The notes: generated by a model not told the origin, from the letters alone. A stretch of 64,000 nt of DNA from Nostocoides sp. HKS02 (GCF_009707485.1 NZ_CP046121.1:992001-1056000); one strand, 5' to 3'; shown: positions 52,642-62,568, numbered from the stretch's first letter. Numbers and translations: made by a program.

Positions 52642-54119
52642 CGCGACTCCCCCGGAGCCGGGGCTGCCATCGAGCCATCCGCGTGGGTCTCGAGCCGTGA
52701 GTGGTGCCGCCCCCACACGAGGTAGAAGGCGACCACGAGCGCGAGCCAGCAGCCGAAGATGACCCAGGTCACCGCAGCCAGCCCGCTCATGATGTAGAGG
52801 CAGACGGCGATCGTCAGCACGGGCGTGACTGGGTACCCCGGCACCTTGAACGGGCGGTGCAGGTCCGGGCTGCGCCTGCGCATGATGACCACCCCGAGGG
52901 CGACGACGACGAAGGCGCACAGCGTCCCGATCGAGATCGTGTCCCACAGGTATCCGGAGGGGACGAAGCCGGCGATGAGGGCCACCACGACGGCCACGGC
53001 GACGGTGTTGAACGAGGGAGTCAAGGTGCGCGGGTTCACGCTCGCGAAACGGTCGGGCAACATGCCGTCGCGCCCCATCGCGAACAGGATCCGCGTCTGG
53101 CCGTAGAGGCACACCAAGGTGACGGAGAAGATCGAGATGACCGCACCCGCGGCGAGGATGGTCGCCGGCACCTCGGAGCCCGTGATGTTCTTGAGGATCA
53201 CCGCAAGGCCGGCGTGCTGCTGTGCCGGGTCGGAGAACCGCGCCACCGGCTGGCTGCCGACTCCGGCCACCGCGACGAGCACGTAGACCGTGACGACGAC
53301 CACGAGGGCGCCCATGATGGCGCGCGGGAGTGCCCGCTGAGGCTCCTTGACCTCCTCTCCCGCGGTCGACACGGCATCCAGGCCGATGAACGAAAAGAAG
53401 ATCGTGCCGGCGGCCGCGCTGATCCCGGCGGGACCCGCGGCCCAGAACCCTGCGAAGTGCTCGCGGTTGAACGCGGTCAGGCCGATGATCACGAACATCC
53501 CCAGGACCGCCAGCTTGATGACGACCATGATCGTGTTGACCCGGGCGGACTCGCTGGCCCCTCGGACGAGCAGGACCATGCAGAGCAACACCAGGACCAC
53601 GGCTGGCAGGTTCACCAGACCGGTCGTGTGGTCCTCGAACGGAACTGGTGAGTAGGACAACGCGTCCGGCAGCTGGAACCCGAAGAGGTTGTGCAGCAGC
53701 TCGTTGAAGTACCCCGACCACCCCACGGCCACCGCCGCGCCGGAGACCCCGTACTCGAGCATGACGCAGGCCGCGATGACCATCGCGACCAGCTCGCCCA
53801 AGGCGTGGTAGGCGTACGAGTACGTGGAGCCACTGGCCGGGATCGCACTGGCCAGCTCGGCGTAGCACAGCGCCGACAAGCCGGCCCCCAGGCCTGCGAC
53901 GAGGAAGGACACGATGACCGCAGGGCCGGCGTGGGGCACGGCCTCCTGGAGCACGAAGAAGATGCCGGTGCCGACCGTGGCCCCGACCCCGAACATCGTC
54001 AGCTGGAACGTGCCGATCGTCCGCGCGAGCGCCGGCCCGGGTTGCGCTGGCGCCCGGTCCCCAGAGGGCTTGCGCCGCAACAGCTGCGACCTCAGTCGCG
54101 TGGTCTGTGGTGATGTCAT
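52638..54119 (-). CDS. APC family amino acid permease
   Basis: 493 residues with 12 hydrophobic helices. LTMFGVGATVGTGIFFV (helix 1 unwound G-x-G-x-G), AELASAIPASGSTYSYAYHALGE (helix 3) and FFSFIGLDAVSTAGEEVKEPQRALPRAI are diagnostic of cationic-type amino acid transporters. Start ATG 54119 or 54128. Heads a three-gene unit permease-Usp-HutD linked by GTGA overlaps. Confidence 0.93.
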   Translation of the reverse strand: MTSPQTTRLRSQLLRRKPSGDRAPAQPGPALARTIGTFQLTMFGVGATVGTGIFFVLQEAVPHAGPAVIVSFLVAGLGAGLSALCYAELASAIPASGSTYSYAYHALGELVAMVIAACVMLEYGVSGAAVAVGWSGYFNELLHNLFGFQLPDALSYSPVPFEDHTTGLVNLPAVVLVLLCMVLLVRGASESARVNTIMVVIKLAVLGMFVIIGLTAFNREHFAGFWAAGPAGISAAAGTIFFSFIGLDAVSTAGEEVKEPQRALPRAIMGALVVVVTVYVLVAVAGVGSQPVARFSDPAQQHAGLAVILKNITGSEVPATILAAGAVISIFSVTLVCLYGQTRILFAMGRDGMLPDRFASVNPRTLTPSFNTVAVAVVVALIAGFVPSGYLWDTISIGTLCAFVVVALGVVIMRRRSPDLHRPFKVPGYPVTPVLTIAVCLYIMSGLAAVTWVIFGCWLALVVAFYLVWGRHHSRLETHADGSMAAPAPGESR

Positions 54120-54257
54120 GCCCTTCATCAAACGGGCCCGCACGGGGCGGGGCGATGGCAAAGGGGCTGCTTTGGTCTCGCATTCAAGACGAGCCGGTAT
54201 GCCGCCCCGGGCCGCCCCGGGTCGTGGCTCACCGGCCACAGCCCTACGGTGGAGGGC

Positions 54258-55100
54258 ATGCGACCTGACACCACGGCATACCAGCTGAACGACGGCTCCT
54301 TCGTGCCTGCCATCGGGTTCGGCACCTACCCCCTGCGGGGCTCGGACGGCATCGCCGCGATCGTGAGCGCGCTCGAAGCGGGCTACCGCTACCTCGACAG
54401 CGCGGTGAACTACGAGAACGAGGCGGAGGTCGGTGAGGCGCTCAAGCGTTCGGGGGTGCCTCGCGACGAGGTCCGGATCGCCACGAAGATCCCCGGGCGC
54501 TTCCATGCCAGGTCCCTGGCGCTGCAGTCCCTGCGGGACTCCGCCGACCGCCTCCAGGTCGAGCAGATCGATGTCGGGCTCATCCACTGGCCCAACCCGA
54601 GCCAGGGGCTCTTCGTCGAGGCGTGGGAGGCCCTCGTCGAGGCCCAGCGCGAGGGGCTGGTGCGCACCGTGGGCGTCAGCAACTTCACCGAGGAGCACCT
54701 CCGCCGTGTCATCGCGGAGACCGGCGTGACCCCAGCGCTCAACCAGATCGAGCTGCATCCGTACTTCCCGCAGCAGCACCTGCGCGAGGTCCACGACCAG
54801 CTCGGCATCCGCACGCAGGCCTGGAGTCCCCTGGGCAAGCGGCAGGCGCCGTTCGACGAGCCGCCCGTGGCCGACGCGGCGGCCGCCCACGCGGTCTCCC
54901 CCGGTCAGGTCATCCTGCGCTGGCACGTCCAGCTCGGGTCGATGCCGCTACCGAAGTCCGCGGCACCGCAGCGCCAGCGGGCGAACCTCGACGTGGCCGG
55001 GTTCGAGCTGAGCGACGCGCAGATGGCGGCGATCACCGGTCTGGCCAGGCCGGACGGCCGCCTCTTCGGGGGCGACCCCGACACGCACGAGGAGATGTAG
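54258..55100 (+). CDS. aldo/keto reductase
   Basis: 280 residues, (beta/alpha)8 barrel NADPH-dependent reductase. Catalytic tetrad visible: Asp and Tyr in YLDSAVNYENE, Lys in ATKI, His in GLIHWP. Also GVSNFTEEHL, NQIELHPYFPQ and QAWSPLGK, plus C-terminal IPKS-type loop written LPKSAAPQR. Resembles 2,5-diketo-D-gluconate reductase-type AKR5 enzymes. A GTG at 54249 is an alternative start; GGAGG precedes the ATG closely. Confidence 0.93.
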   Translation: MRPDTTAYQLNDGSFVPAIGFGTYPLRGSDGIAAIVSALEAGYRYLDSAVNYENEAEVGEALKRSGVPRDEVRIATKIPGRFHARSLALQSLRDSADRLQVEQIDVGLIHWPNPSQGLFVEAWEALVEAQREGLVRTVGVSNFTEEHLRRVIAETGVTPALNQIELHPYFPQQHLREVHDQLGIRTQAWSPLGKRQAPFDEPPVADAAAAHAVSPGQVILRWHVQLGSMPLPKSAAPQRQRANLDVAGFELSDAQMAAITGLARPDGRLFGGDPDTHEEM

Positions 55101-55106
55101 GCCCTG

Positions 55107-55946
55107 GTGGCTCAGGTGCCGCAGGCCCGGATCGGCGTCTCCGGCTGGCGCTATCCACGCTGGCGCGGCGACTTCTACCCCGCCGGTCTGCGCCAGCGCG
55201 ACGAGCTGGCCTACCTCGGGCAGCAGCTCAACTCGGTGGAGATCAACGGCTCCTTCTACTCCCTGCAGCGACCGACGTCGTATGCCGCGTGGCGCGCCGC
55301 CGTGCCGGAGGACTTCGTGTTCGCGGTCAAGGGCGGGCGGTTCATCACCCATCTCAAGCGGCTCCAGGGCGTGGACACGGCGCTGGCGAACTTCTTCGCC
55401 TCCGGCCCGTTGGCGCTCGGGCCGATGCTCGGGCCGGTGCTCTGGCAGCTCCCTGAGCGCGTCGAGTTCGACGCGACCGTCCTCGACGACTTCCTGGGTC
55501 GGCTCCCCCGGACGACCCAGGACGCCGCCCGACTGGCGCAGCGCCACGACGACAAGGTCCCCGAGGGCCGCGCGCTGACCAGCGCGGAGACCGAGCAGCC
55601 GCTGCGGCACGCCCTCGAGCCACGGCATACCTCGTTCGACTGCGATGCGGCTCGTGAGGTCCTGCGCGCTCACGGCGTCGCCATGGTCGTGGCCGACACC
55701 GCGGGCCGCTGGCCGCAGATGGGTGACTCCACCACGGACTTCCACTACGTCCGGCTGCACGGCGAGGAGCGGCTCTATGCCGGCGGCTACACCGACGCAT
55801 CGCTCCAGCGGTGGGGTGCCCGGCTCGACGACTGGCTCGACCTGGGCCACGACGTCTTCGTGTACTTCGACAACGATGCGGACGGCCGCGCACCGCACGA
55901 CGCCGTGCGGCTCCGGGCCCTGCTCAGCCGGTCAACGGTCACATGA
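55107..55946 (+). CDS. DUF72 family protein
   Basis: 279 residues, TIM-barrel-like DUF72 (YecE) family. Family markers: IGVSGWRYPRWRGDFYP, YLGQQLNSVEINGSFY, FVFAVKGGRFITHLKRL, DTAGRWPQMGDSTTDFHYVRLHG and DVFVYFDNDA. Function not established. Begins 6 bp after the aldo/keto reductase stop. Its 3' end overlaps the convergent YciO-like gene by 8 bp. Confidence 0.93.
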   Translation: MAQVPQARIGVSGWRYPRWRGDFYPAGLRQRDELAYLGQQLNSVEINGSFYSLQRPTSYAAWRAAVPEDFVFAVKGGRFITHLKRLQGVDTALANFFASGPLALGPMLGPVLWQLPERVEFDATVLDDFLGRLPRTTQDAARLAQRHDDKVPEGRALTSAETEQPLRHALEPRHTSFDCDAAREVLRAHGVAMVVADTAGRWPQMGDSTTDFHYVRLHGEERLYAGGYTDASLQRWGARLDDWLDLGHDVFVYFDNDADGRAPHDAVRLRALLSRSTVT

Positions 55947-56559
55947 ACGGCGTGGGGTCCCCGGCACCGCGCCGCACCACTTCAGGCGCCCCGTCGGCGA
56001 AGTCCACGACCGTCGTCGGCTCGATGCCGCACTCCCCCGAGTCGATCACCGCGTCGACCTGGTGGTCGAGCTCCTCCTTGACCAGCCAGCCCTCGGTCAT
56101 GGGGTCCTCCTCACCCGGCAGGATCAGCGTGCTCGACAGCAGCGGCTCGCCCAGCTCGGCCAGCAGCGCCTGCACCACCGGGTGGTCGGGGATACGGACG
56201 CCCACAGTCTTCTTCTTGGGGTGCAGGAGACGGCGGGGCACGTCCTTGGTCGCGGGCAGGATGAACGTGTAGCTGCCCGGGGTCGCCGCCTTGATCGCCC
56301 GGAACACCGAGTTGTCGATGTGCACGAGCTGGCCCAGCTGGGCGAAGTCGCGGCAGACGAGCGTGAAGTGGTGGCGCGCGTCGAGCTGACGGATGCGCAC
56401 GATCCGGTCCTTGCCCTCCTGGTTCCCGAGGGCGCAGCCCAAGGCATAGCCGGAGTCCGTGGGATAGGCCAGCAGGCCTCCCCCGCGCACCAGCTCGACC
56501 GCTTGGGCGATGGCACGGGGCTGCGGATCCACCGGATGCACGTCGAGGTAGCGGGCCAT
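55939..56559 (-). CDS. YrdC/Sua5/YciO family protein (threonylcarbamoyladenylate synthase-like)
   Basis: 206 residues. [45 protein letters not shown] and [32 protein letters not shown] match the YrdC fold, and the LGC and CRDF details match the YciO subgroup. YrdC/TsaC makes the t6A precursor on ATP, bicarbonate and threonine; YciO members may be paralogues with weaker or different activity. A threonine dehydrogenase is divergent from it. Confidence 0.9.
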   Translation of the reverse strand: MARYLDVHPVDPQPRAIAQAVELVRGGGLLAYPTDSGYALGCALGNQEGKDRIVRIRQLDARHHFTLVCRDFAQLGQLVHIDNSVFRAIKAATPGSYTFILPATKDVPRRLLHPKKKTVGVRIPDHPVVQALLAELGEPLLSSTLILPGEEDPMTEGWLVKEELDHQVDAVIDSGECGIEPTTVVDFADGAPEVVRRGAGDPTPFM

Positions 56560-56594
56560 GCGTCGAGCCTATGCCCGCCCAGTATGTTGGGCGG

Positions 56595-57632
56595 GTGCGC
56601 GCTCTCGTGAAGACCCATGCTGGCCCCGGTCTCGAGCTCAGGGACGTCCCTGAGCCCCAGCCCGGACCCACCGACGTCAAGATCCGCGTCCTGCGCACGG
56701 GCCTGTGCGGGACGGACCTGCACCTGGAGCAGTGGGACGACTGGGCCGCCTCGACCGTGCACCCGCCGATGACGATCGGACACGAGTTCTACGGCGAGGT
56801 CGTCGAGGTCGGCGAGGACGTCGAGTCGGTGCGCGTGGGCCAGCGGGCCTCGGGCGAAGGCCACATCGTGTGCGGGACGTGTCGCAACTGCCGCGCAGGT
56901 CGGCGCCACATGTGCATCCACACCAAGGGAATCGGCGTCAACCGCGACGGTGCCTTCGCCGACTACGTGGTGCTGCCTGCCTCCAACGTGTGGGTGCAGC
57001 CGGACGACCTCGACCCCGACCTGGCGGCGGTGTTCGACCCCCTCGGCAACGCCACGCACACTGCCCTCTCCTTCCCCATGGCAGGCGAGGACGTGGTCAT
57101 CACGGGTGCGGGACCCATCGGGGTCATGGCAGCGGCGCTGGCCCGCCATGTGGGCGCGCGCCATGTGGTGGTGACGGACGTCAGCGACTACCGCCTCGAC
57201 CTCGCCAAGAACGCGGGGGCCGACCTCGTGGTGAATGCGGCCACGAGCGACCTGCGGGAGGCCATGGACACCCTCGGCATGAAGGAGGGCTTCGACGTGG
57301 GTCTGGAGATGTCGGGTGTCCCCAGCGCCGTCGAGGACATGCTCGCGAACATGAACCACGGTGGCCGGGTGGCCATGCTGGGCCTGCCGAAGGACCCGTT
57401 CCCGATCGACTGGGGCCGCGTCATCACGCACATGATCACGATCAAGGGGATCTACGGGCGCGAGATGTACGACACCTGGTACGCCATGAGCTCGATGCTC
57501 GGGAACTCGGCGGTGCTGCGTGACCGGATCGCCTCGGTCATCACCCACCGCTTCCCGGCCGAGCAGTGGCAGGACGCCTTCGCCGCGGCCCGTTCGGGCC
57601 AGTGCGGCAAGGTCATCATGGATTGGAGCTGA
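56595..57632 (+). CDS. tdh: L-threonine 3-dehydrogenase
   Basis: Zinc-dependent, NAD-linked oxidation of threonine to 2-amino-3-ketobutyrate. 345 residues from GTG 56595. Catalytic zinc loop [28 protein letters not shown]; structural zinc cysteines [19 protein letters not shown]; Rossmann [19 protein letters not shown]-terminal [29 protein letters not shown]. Followed 4 bp later by kbl, the next enzyme of the pathway, forming a Tdh-Kbl operon. Confidence 0.96.
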   Translation: MRALVKTHAGPGLELRDVPEPQPGPTDVKIRVLRTGLCGTDLHLEQWDDWAASTVHPPMTIGHEFYGEVVEVGEDVESVRVGQRASGEGHIVCGTCRNCRAGRRHMCIHTKGIGVNRDGAFADYVVLPASNVWVQPDDLDPDLAAVFDPLGNATHTALSFPMAGEDVVITGAGPIGVMAAALARHVGARHVVVTDVSDYRLDLAKNAGADLVVNAATSDLREAMDTLGMKEGFDVGLEMSGVPSAVEDMLANMNHGGRVAMLGLPKDPFPIDWGRVITHMITIKGIYGREMYDTWYAMSSMLGNSAVLRDRIASVITHRFPAEQWQDAFAAARSGQCGKVIMDWS

Positions 57633-57636
57633 ACGC

Positions 57637-58831
57637 ATGTACGGAACGGTCAAGGACGGTCTGGCGACCACCCTCCGCGAGATCGAGGAGGCCGGCCTCT
57701 ACAAGCGTGAGCGCGAGCTGAGCTCACCGCAGTCCGCCCACATCACGACGGGAACGAACGAGGCGCTCAACTTCTGCGCGAACAACTACCTCGGCCTCTC
57801 GGACCACCCCGAGGTCGAGGCCGCCGCCGCACAGGCCTTGCAGGAGTGGGGTTTCGGCATGGCCAGCGTCCGCTTCATCTGCGGCACCCAGGAGCTCCAC
57901 AAGCGGCTGGAGCACGCCATCTCGGACTTCCTGCAGATGCAGGACACGATCCTCTACTCGTCCTGCTTCGACGCCAACGGCGGCGTGTTCGAGGTGCTCT
58001 TCGGGGCCGAGGACGCCATCATCTCCGACGAGCTCAACCACGCGTCGCTCATCGACGGCATACGGCTGTCCAAGGCTGGGCGGTACCGCTACCGCAACGC
58101 CGACATGGCGGACCTGCGCACCCAGCTGGAGGCGGCGCGGACGGCGGGGGCCCGACGCACCGTGATCGTCACCGACGGGGTGTTCTCCATGGACGGCTAC
58201 CTCGCACCGCTGGACCAGATCTGCGACCTCGCCGACGAGTACGAGGCCATGGTCATGGTCGACGACAGCCACGCAGTCGGGTTCGTGGGTGACGGCGGCC
58301 GTGGCACGCCGGAGCGGTTCGGGGTCATGGACCGCGTCGACATCCTCACCGGCACCCTCGGGAAGGCCCTGGGCGGCGCGTCCGGTGGGTACGTCAGCGC
58401 CCACCAGGAGATCGTCGACCTGCTGCGTCAGCGATCGCGCCCCTACCTCTTCTCGAACGCCGTCGCACCCACTGTTGCCGCGGGGTCGCTCAAGGCGCTC
58501 GAGATCGCGGCCGGTTCGAAGGAGGCACGCTCGAGGCTGCGCTCCAACACCGCGCTTGTTCCGCGAGCTCATGACGGCCGCCGGCTTCGACCTGCTGCCC
58601 GGCGAACACCCCATCACGCCGGTCATGTTCCCCGGCGAAGACGGCGCGCGCCAGGCCGCCGAGGTCGCGGAGGTCATGCTCGACGAGGGCGTGTACGTCA
58701 TCGCGTTCTCCTATCCCGTTGTCCCCCAAGGCAAGGCACGCATCAGGGTCCAGCTGTCGGCCGGGCACTCCGAGGAGGACGTGCGGGCCTGCGTGCGCGC
58801 CTTCGAGTCGGCGCGCAGCAAGGTCGCCTGA
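57637..58831 (+). pseudogene. kbl: glycine C-acetyltransferase Kbl, frameshifted at GCTTGTT
   Basis: PLP enzyme cleaving 2-amino-3-ketobutyrate with CoA to glycine and acetyl-Co[65 protein letters not shown] and [14 protein letters not shown] (PLP lysine) are present. CTTGTT at 58555-58560 breaks the frame in ...SNTAL; without the extra T it continues [24 protein letters not shown] to 58831, 397 residues as expected. The distal quarter, including substrate-binding residues, would be lost if the insertion is real. Confidence 0.92.
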
Positions 58832-58835
58832 GCCC

Positions 58836-59402
58836 ATGCCGCAGGCGAGGCTGCGCTACTCGGCCATCGCCTCGCTCGACGGCTACGTCGTCGACGCGCA
58901 GGGGCGGTTCGACTGGGCCGCTCCCACCGAGGCGGTCCACGCGTTCGTGAACGACCGCGAACGCAGCGTCGGGACCTACCTCTACGGGCGGCGCATGTAC
59001 GAGGTGATGCGGTTCTGGGCCGAGGCGGACGCCGAGGACGACCCGTCGTCCGTCACTTCGGACTACCGCCGCATCTGGCAGGCGGCTGACAAGTCGGTGT
59101 ACTCGACGACCCTGGCTGACGTCGACACCCCGCGGACCGAGCTGCTGCGGCAGTTCGACGTCGCGGCGGTCCAGCGCCTCAAGCAGGAAGCCCCAGCCGA
59201 CCTGAGCATCGGCGGCCCGACCCTTGCTGCCGTCGCGCTCGAGGCCGGACTCGTCGACGAGGTCAGCCTGTTCCTCACCCCGGTCTCGGTAGGCGGCGGG
59301 ACCCCTGCGCTCCCCCGCAACCATCGCCTCCAGCTCGACCTGCGCGAGGAGCGCCTGATCGACGGCGTGGTCTTCCTGCACTACGACGTGGCGAGGACCT
59401 AG
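58836..59402 (+). CDS. dihydrofolate reductase family protein (RibD C-terminal type)
   Basis: 188 residues. [24 protein letters not shown] at the N-terminus, [47 protein letters not shown] and a C-terminal hydrophobic strand are typical of DHFR-like RibD_C proteins. Probably an NADPH-dependent reductase, substrate unknown. Starts 4 bp after kbl, so it may be part of the tdh-kbl operon. Confidence 0.92.
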   Translation: MPQARLRYSAIASLDGYVVDAQGRFDWAAPTEAVHAFVNDRERSVGTYLYGRRMYEVMRFWAEADAEDDPSSVTSDYRRIWQAADKSVYSTTLADVDTPRTELLRQFDVAAVQRLKQEAPADLSIGGPTLAAVALEAGLVDEVSLFLTPVSVGGGTPALPRNHRLQLDLREERLIDGVVFLHYDVART

Positions 59403-59845
59403 TCCGGCGCCGCAGCCGTGTCGATCGGGGTGCCGAGCTCGACCGTGCGGCTCACCGTGCAGAGCCGGTCGTGGGACATGGCGATGGCCTTGGGCAGCAT
59501 CTCCCGTGCCCGGTCGCCTGCGTCACCGTCCGGGAACGTCACCGAGAACCGCACCTGGAGGTCGCCGAGGTGGTTGCCCGCGTCGTCACGCAGCTTCTCG
59601 CCCGACGCGGTCGCGACGAACGACTCCGGCTCGGCGCGCTTGCTCGTGATGAAGTCGACGTCGACCGCCGAACACCCCGCGATCGCGGTGAGCAGCAGCT
59701 CGACCGGCGTGAACTCCTCGCCGTCGCCGCCGCCGATGCGGATCGTCCCGCCTCGGACGTTGGTCACCTCGTAGACACCCTTGGACACGCGCTCCATGCT
59801 GACCGAGCGATGTCCCAGTCCGGTGCCACCGGTCTCTTCAGCCAT
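59399..59845 (-). CDS. OsmC family protein
   Basis: 148 residues. GGDGEEFTPVELLLTAIAGCSAVDVDFITSKR contains the first peroxidatic cysteine, and SHDRLCTVSRTVELG the second, so it is a likely thiol peroxidase of the OsmC/Ohr superfamily. ATG 59845 overlaps the stop of the DUF1697 gene (TGATG). Its stop overlaps the convergent reductase stop by 4 bp. Confidence 0.92.
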   Translation of the reverse strand: MAEETGGTGLGHRSVSMERVSKGVYEVTNVRGGTIRIGGGDGEEFTPVELLLTAIAGCSAVDVDFITSKRAEPESFVATASGEKLRDDAGNHLGDLQVRFSVTFPDGDAGDRAREMLPKAIAMSHDRLCTVSRTVELGTPIDTAAAPD

Positions 59846-60384
59846 CAGGCTCCCCACTTCTGCGCCAAGGCGCGGACGACGGTGAGGTTTCGCGCAGTGC
59901 CGGGCACCCCGAGAATCCTCTCGATGCGGGCACCGGTGAGCTTCACCTCGTTGAACGGCACCCCGAACTCCATGAGCACATCCTTGCCGATCACCCGAGC
60001 ATGCTCACCGGCGGCATCCCACGTGTGCAGCTGGTCTGTGCGCTCAACCGCAGGTGCGCTCAGGCAGAAGCTCACGTAACGGCTGCTCTCGTGGGTCACG
60101 GACTCCGGTATGCCGTCGACCGTCCTGACCAGCGCCGGCAGCTCCGCGGGGGTCCGGACGATGGCCACGATCTCGAAACCCGCATGTGCGCTGAGGACGC
60201 GCCCGATCTCTGCCTCGACCTTGGTCACACTGCGCATCGGTGTCGTGACCCGCAGGTTGCCCGTCTGGATGTAGGACTCGACGCCACTGAAACCGTTGGT
60301 CTCCAGGACCTTTCGCGCATCGGCCATCTTGAGCTGGCGCTTGCCGACGTTGACGGCCCGCAGGAATGCGATGTAGCTGGGCAC
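59845..60384 (-). CDS. DUF1697 family protein
   Basis: 179 residues; start GTG 60384 shares bases with the TAG of the PhzF gene (TAGTG). YIAFLRAVNVGKRQLKMADARKVLETNGFSGVESYIQTGNL is the DUF1697 signature; IRTPAELPAL and GVPFNEVKLTGARIERILGVPGTARNLTVV complete it. Function unknown. Confidence 0.93.
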   Translation of the reverse strand: MPSYIAFLRAVNVGKRQLKMADARKVLETNGFSGVESYIQTGNLRVTTPMRSVTKVEAEIGRVLSAHAGFEIVAIVRTPAELPALVRTVDGIPESVTHESSRYVSFCLSAPAVERTDQLHTWDAAGEHARVIGKDVLMEFGVPFNEVKLTGARIERILGVPGTARNLTVVRALAQKWGA

Positions 60385-61238
60385 TACAGCTCGACCTCGC
60401 CCCAACCGACCTGGCGGACGAGCCCACCCACCGTCACGACTCCGTCGTCGCTGACCGCCAGTCGCAGCGTCGAGGGACGGTCCACCTGGGACCCCTGGGC
60501 GACCGACCACTCCCCCGATCGGCCCACTGAGGCCAGCCACGCGCCGAGGTTCGAGCAGGCTGAGCCCGTTGCCGGGTCCTCGATCGCGGCACTGCCCTGG
60601 GTGAACAGGGCGCGAGCCTCGATGGTGCCGTCGCCGGTCTCGCACCAGAGGTAGACCAGGGTCTCCCCTCCCCTGGTGCCCATCCCGGCATACCGGCGCA
60701 TGAGCGCGGCGTCGCCGACGGCACGGTGGATCGCTTCGACCGAGGCGGCCTGGGCGATCACCTGGGCACTGCCCGTGCTGACCTCGTGCACCGGTCCGAC
60801 GAGCTCGTCCGCGCGAAGACCCACCGCGGCAGCGATGTCGGCGACGTCGTACGCAGGCCCGACGACACCGGGTCGGGCCGTGAGCGTCCAGTCGGGCCCG
60901 TCCGCCGTCACCGGGATCACCCCCGCCGGCATCGACAGCCTCACGAGGTCACCGCCGCGGGCCAGCTCGCGTGCCACGGCTGCGCTGCCCAGCGTCGGGT
61001 GGCCGGCGAACGCCATCTCGTAGTGGGGGGTGAAGATCCGCACTCCGACGTCTGCGCCGCCTTGGGGCTCTACGAGGAAGGTCGTCTCCGACAGGTTGAA
61101 CTGCCGGGCCAGGGCTTGCAGGTGGTGCTCGGACAAACCCGAGCCGTCCTCGAACACGCACAGCGGGTTGCCCGAGAACGGGTCGTCGGGCTGGGCGAAG
61201 ACGTTGAGCAACCGGTACCGCAACGGCGAGGAGGTCAC
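60384..61238 (-). CDS. PhzF family isomerase/epimerase
   Basis: 284 residues, diaminopimelate-epimerase-like fold. NVFAQPDDPFSGNPLCVF, LARQFNLSETTFLVEP (catalytic Glu), RIFTPHYEMAFAGHPTLGSA and IEDPATGSACSNLGAWL are hallmarks. Most members outside phenazine clusters have no known substrate, and no phenazine genes are nearby. First gene of a PhzF-DUF1697-OsmC minus-strand unit with overlapping stops and starts. Confidence 0.94.
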   Translation of the reverse strand: MTSSPLRYRLLNVFAQPDDPFSGNPLCVFEDGSGLSEHHLQALARQFNLSETTFLVEPQGGADVGVRIFTPHYEMAFAGHPTLGSAAVARELARGGDLVRLSMPAGVIPVTADGPDWTLTARPGVVGPAYDVADIAAAVGLRADELVGPVHEVSTGSAQVIAQAASVEAIHRAVGDAALMRRYAGMGTRGGETLVYLWCETGDGTIEARALFTQGSAAIEDPATGSACSNLGAWLASVGRSGEWSVAQGSQVDRPSTLRLAVSDDGVVTVGGLVRQVGWGEVEL

Positions 61239-61263
61239 CGGCCCACTCTGCCATGCTGAGCCG

Positions 61264-61899
61264 GTGACCTCTCAGCCACGCACGCCTGCCGTGCCCACCG
61301 GTCGTCTGGTCCTCCTGCGCCACGGTGAGACGCAGTGGTCCAAGACCGGGCGCCACACCGGCCGCACCGACATCCCGCTCACCGAGCACGGTGAGCAGTT
61401 GGCCAGGGCTGCGGGCGCCTTGCTCGGGTCGTACGACTTCGTCCTGGCACTCGCGTCGCCGCTCGAGCGCGCCCGTCGCAGCGCGGCCCTTGCCGGGCTC
61501 ACGCCCCAGCTCGACGACGACCTGCTCGAGTGGGACTACGGCGGCTACGAGGGTCTGACCACACCACAGATCCGTGCCGAGCTGGGCTACGACTGGACCG
61601 TGTTCGAGAACGGCGTCCCGCCCGGCCAGACTCCGGGTGAGACCGTGGAGGAGGTCGCGGCCCGCGCATCACGGGTGGTGCAGCGTGCCGTCGCAGCCAT
61701 GGCCGACGGCGACGTGGCTCTCGTCGGCCACGGCCACTGCCTGCGGGTCCTCGCCACGGTCTTCATGCGTCAGGAGCCGCGCATGGGCGCCCAGCTGCTC
61801 CTTGACGCAGGGTCCGTCAGTGTCCTGCAGTTCGAGCGCGAGGTGCCCGCCATCCGGGTGTGGAACCACGGACCGGCGGTCACCGCCGCGCACGACTGA
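61264..61899 (+). CDS. histidine phosphatase family protein
   Basis: 211 residues from GTG 61264. RHG motif LVLLRHGETQWSKTGRHTGRTDIPLTEHGE carries the phospho-accepting histidine; second catalytic His is in VALVGHGHCLRVL; LEWDYGGYEGLTTPQIR contains the catalytic Glu. A phosphoglycerate mutase-like phosphatase with broad possible substrates. Divergent from the PhzF gene with 25 bp between starts. Confidence 0.94.
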   Translation: MTSQPRTPAVPTGRLVLLRHGETQWSKTGRHTGRTDIPLTEHGEQLARAAGALLGSYDFVLALASPLERARRSAALAGLTPQLDDDLLEWDYGGYEGLTTPQIRAELGYDWTVFENGVPPGQTPGETVEEVAARASRVVQRAVAAMADGDVALVGHGHCLRVLATVFMRQEPRMGAQLLLDAGSVSVLQFEREVPAIRVWNHGPAVTAAHD

Positions 61900-61932
61900 G
61901 GCGTATGCCGCGCCGCACCTCGGGGGATCCCC

Positions 61933-62568
61933 TCAGCCCCTCACGGTGCGCGTGCGTGGCGGCCGCACGACGGTCACGTCGGCCCGTCGAGGCGTGGGCC
62001 ATGCGTGCAGATCGGGCGAGACCTGTTCTGCTGGAACGGGATCGGTGTCTTCAGGCCACCCGGCAGCGCCTTCGGGCCCGAAGAGCCCGACCGCGCTGCA
62101 CTCCCCCGGAGTGAACCGCGGGCCGTACTTCACTCCCCCGAACCCAGTCGCGGCCAGGGCGCGAGCCCACGTCTGGGGCACGGCATACGGCACCATGCTC
62201 TCCAGCTCGCGGGTGACCCCGAACCGCACCGCACGACGCGACTGCACGTCGGCGACGTCGCGCGCCGCGGGCAGCCTCAGCCGTGACACGACCACGTCGA
62301 CCAGCGCGGACTCGGGCAGCCGGGTGCGGCCGCCGAGTACCGGCCCCAGCCGCTCACGCAGCGCGCTCTCGGCGTCGAGCGCGGCGTAGCACGTGCCGCG
62401 CGGGGATTGCAGGTCGAACCGACCACCGCCGTCGTTGCCGAACCACCACGGTGAGCGACGCGCGTCGTGTGCCCGGAAGAGGTCGGTCAGGGCGGTGATC
62501 TCGTAGGTGGGGAAACCGGTCAGCGAAGCTGGCGGCAGGCGCTGTGCGGTGGTGTCGCGCGCGGCCAC
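61933..62568 (-). CDS. RES domain toxin (NAD-degrading family)
   Basis: 211 residues. PWWFGNDGGGRFDL.SPRGTCYAALDAESALRERL has the Arg and Tyr/Glu elements of the RES active site (R-G-T-x-Y near the N-terminus), and FGGVKYGPRFTPGE near the C-terminus the conserved Ser/Gly-rich end. RES toxins deplete NAD by phosphorolysis or hydrolysis. GTG start lies directly after the stop of the gene upstream (TGA-GTG, no gap), the typical antitoxin-toxin order. Confidence 0.85.
   Translation of the reverse strand: MAARDTTAQRLPPASLTGFPTYEITALTDLFRAHDARRSPWWFGNDGGGRFDLQSPRGTCYAALDAESALRERLGPVLGGRTRLPESALVDVVVSRLRLPAARDVADVQSRRAVRFGVTRELESMVPYAVPQTWARALAATGFGGVKYGPRFTPGECSAVGLFGPEGAAGWPEDTDPVPAEQVSPDLHAWPTPRRADVTVVRPPRTRTVRG

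Noticed and set aside
18575..58560. Programmed +1 ribosomal frameshifting at CTT-G-TTN
   Set aside because: In five plus-strand genes the 0-frame codon is CTT and skipping G restores the protein, as in prfB-type +1 shifts. But the amidase is on the minus strand, where the coding sense reads GAACAAGCC with no CTT, and unrelated genes would all need the same signal.
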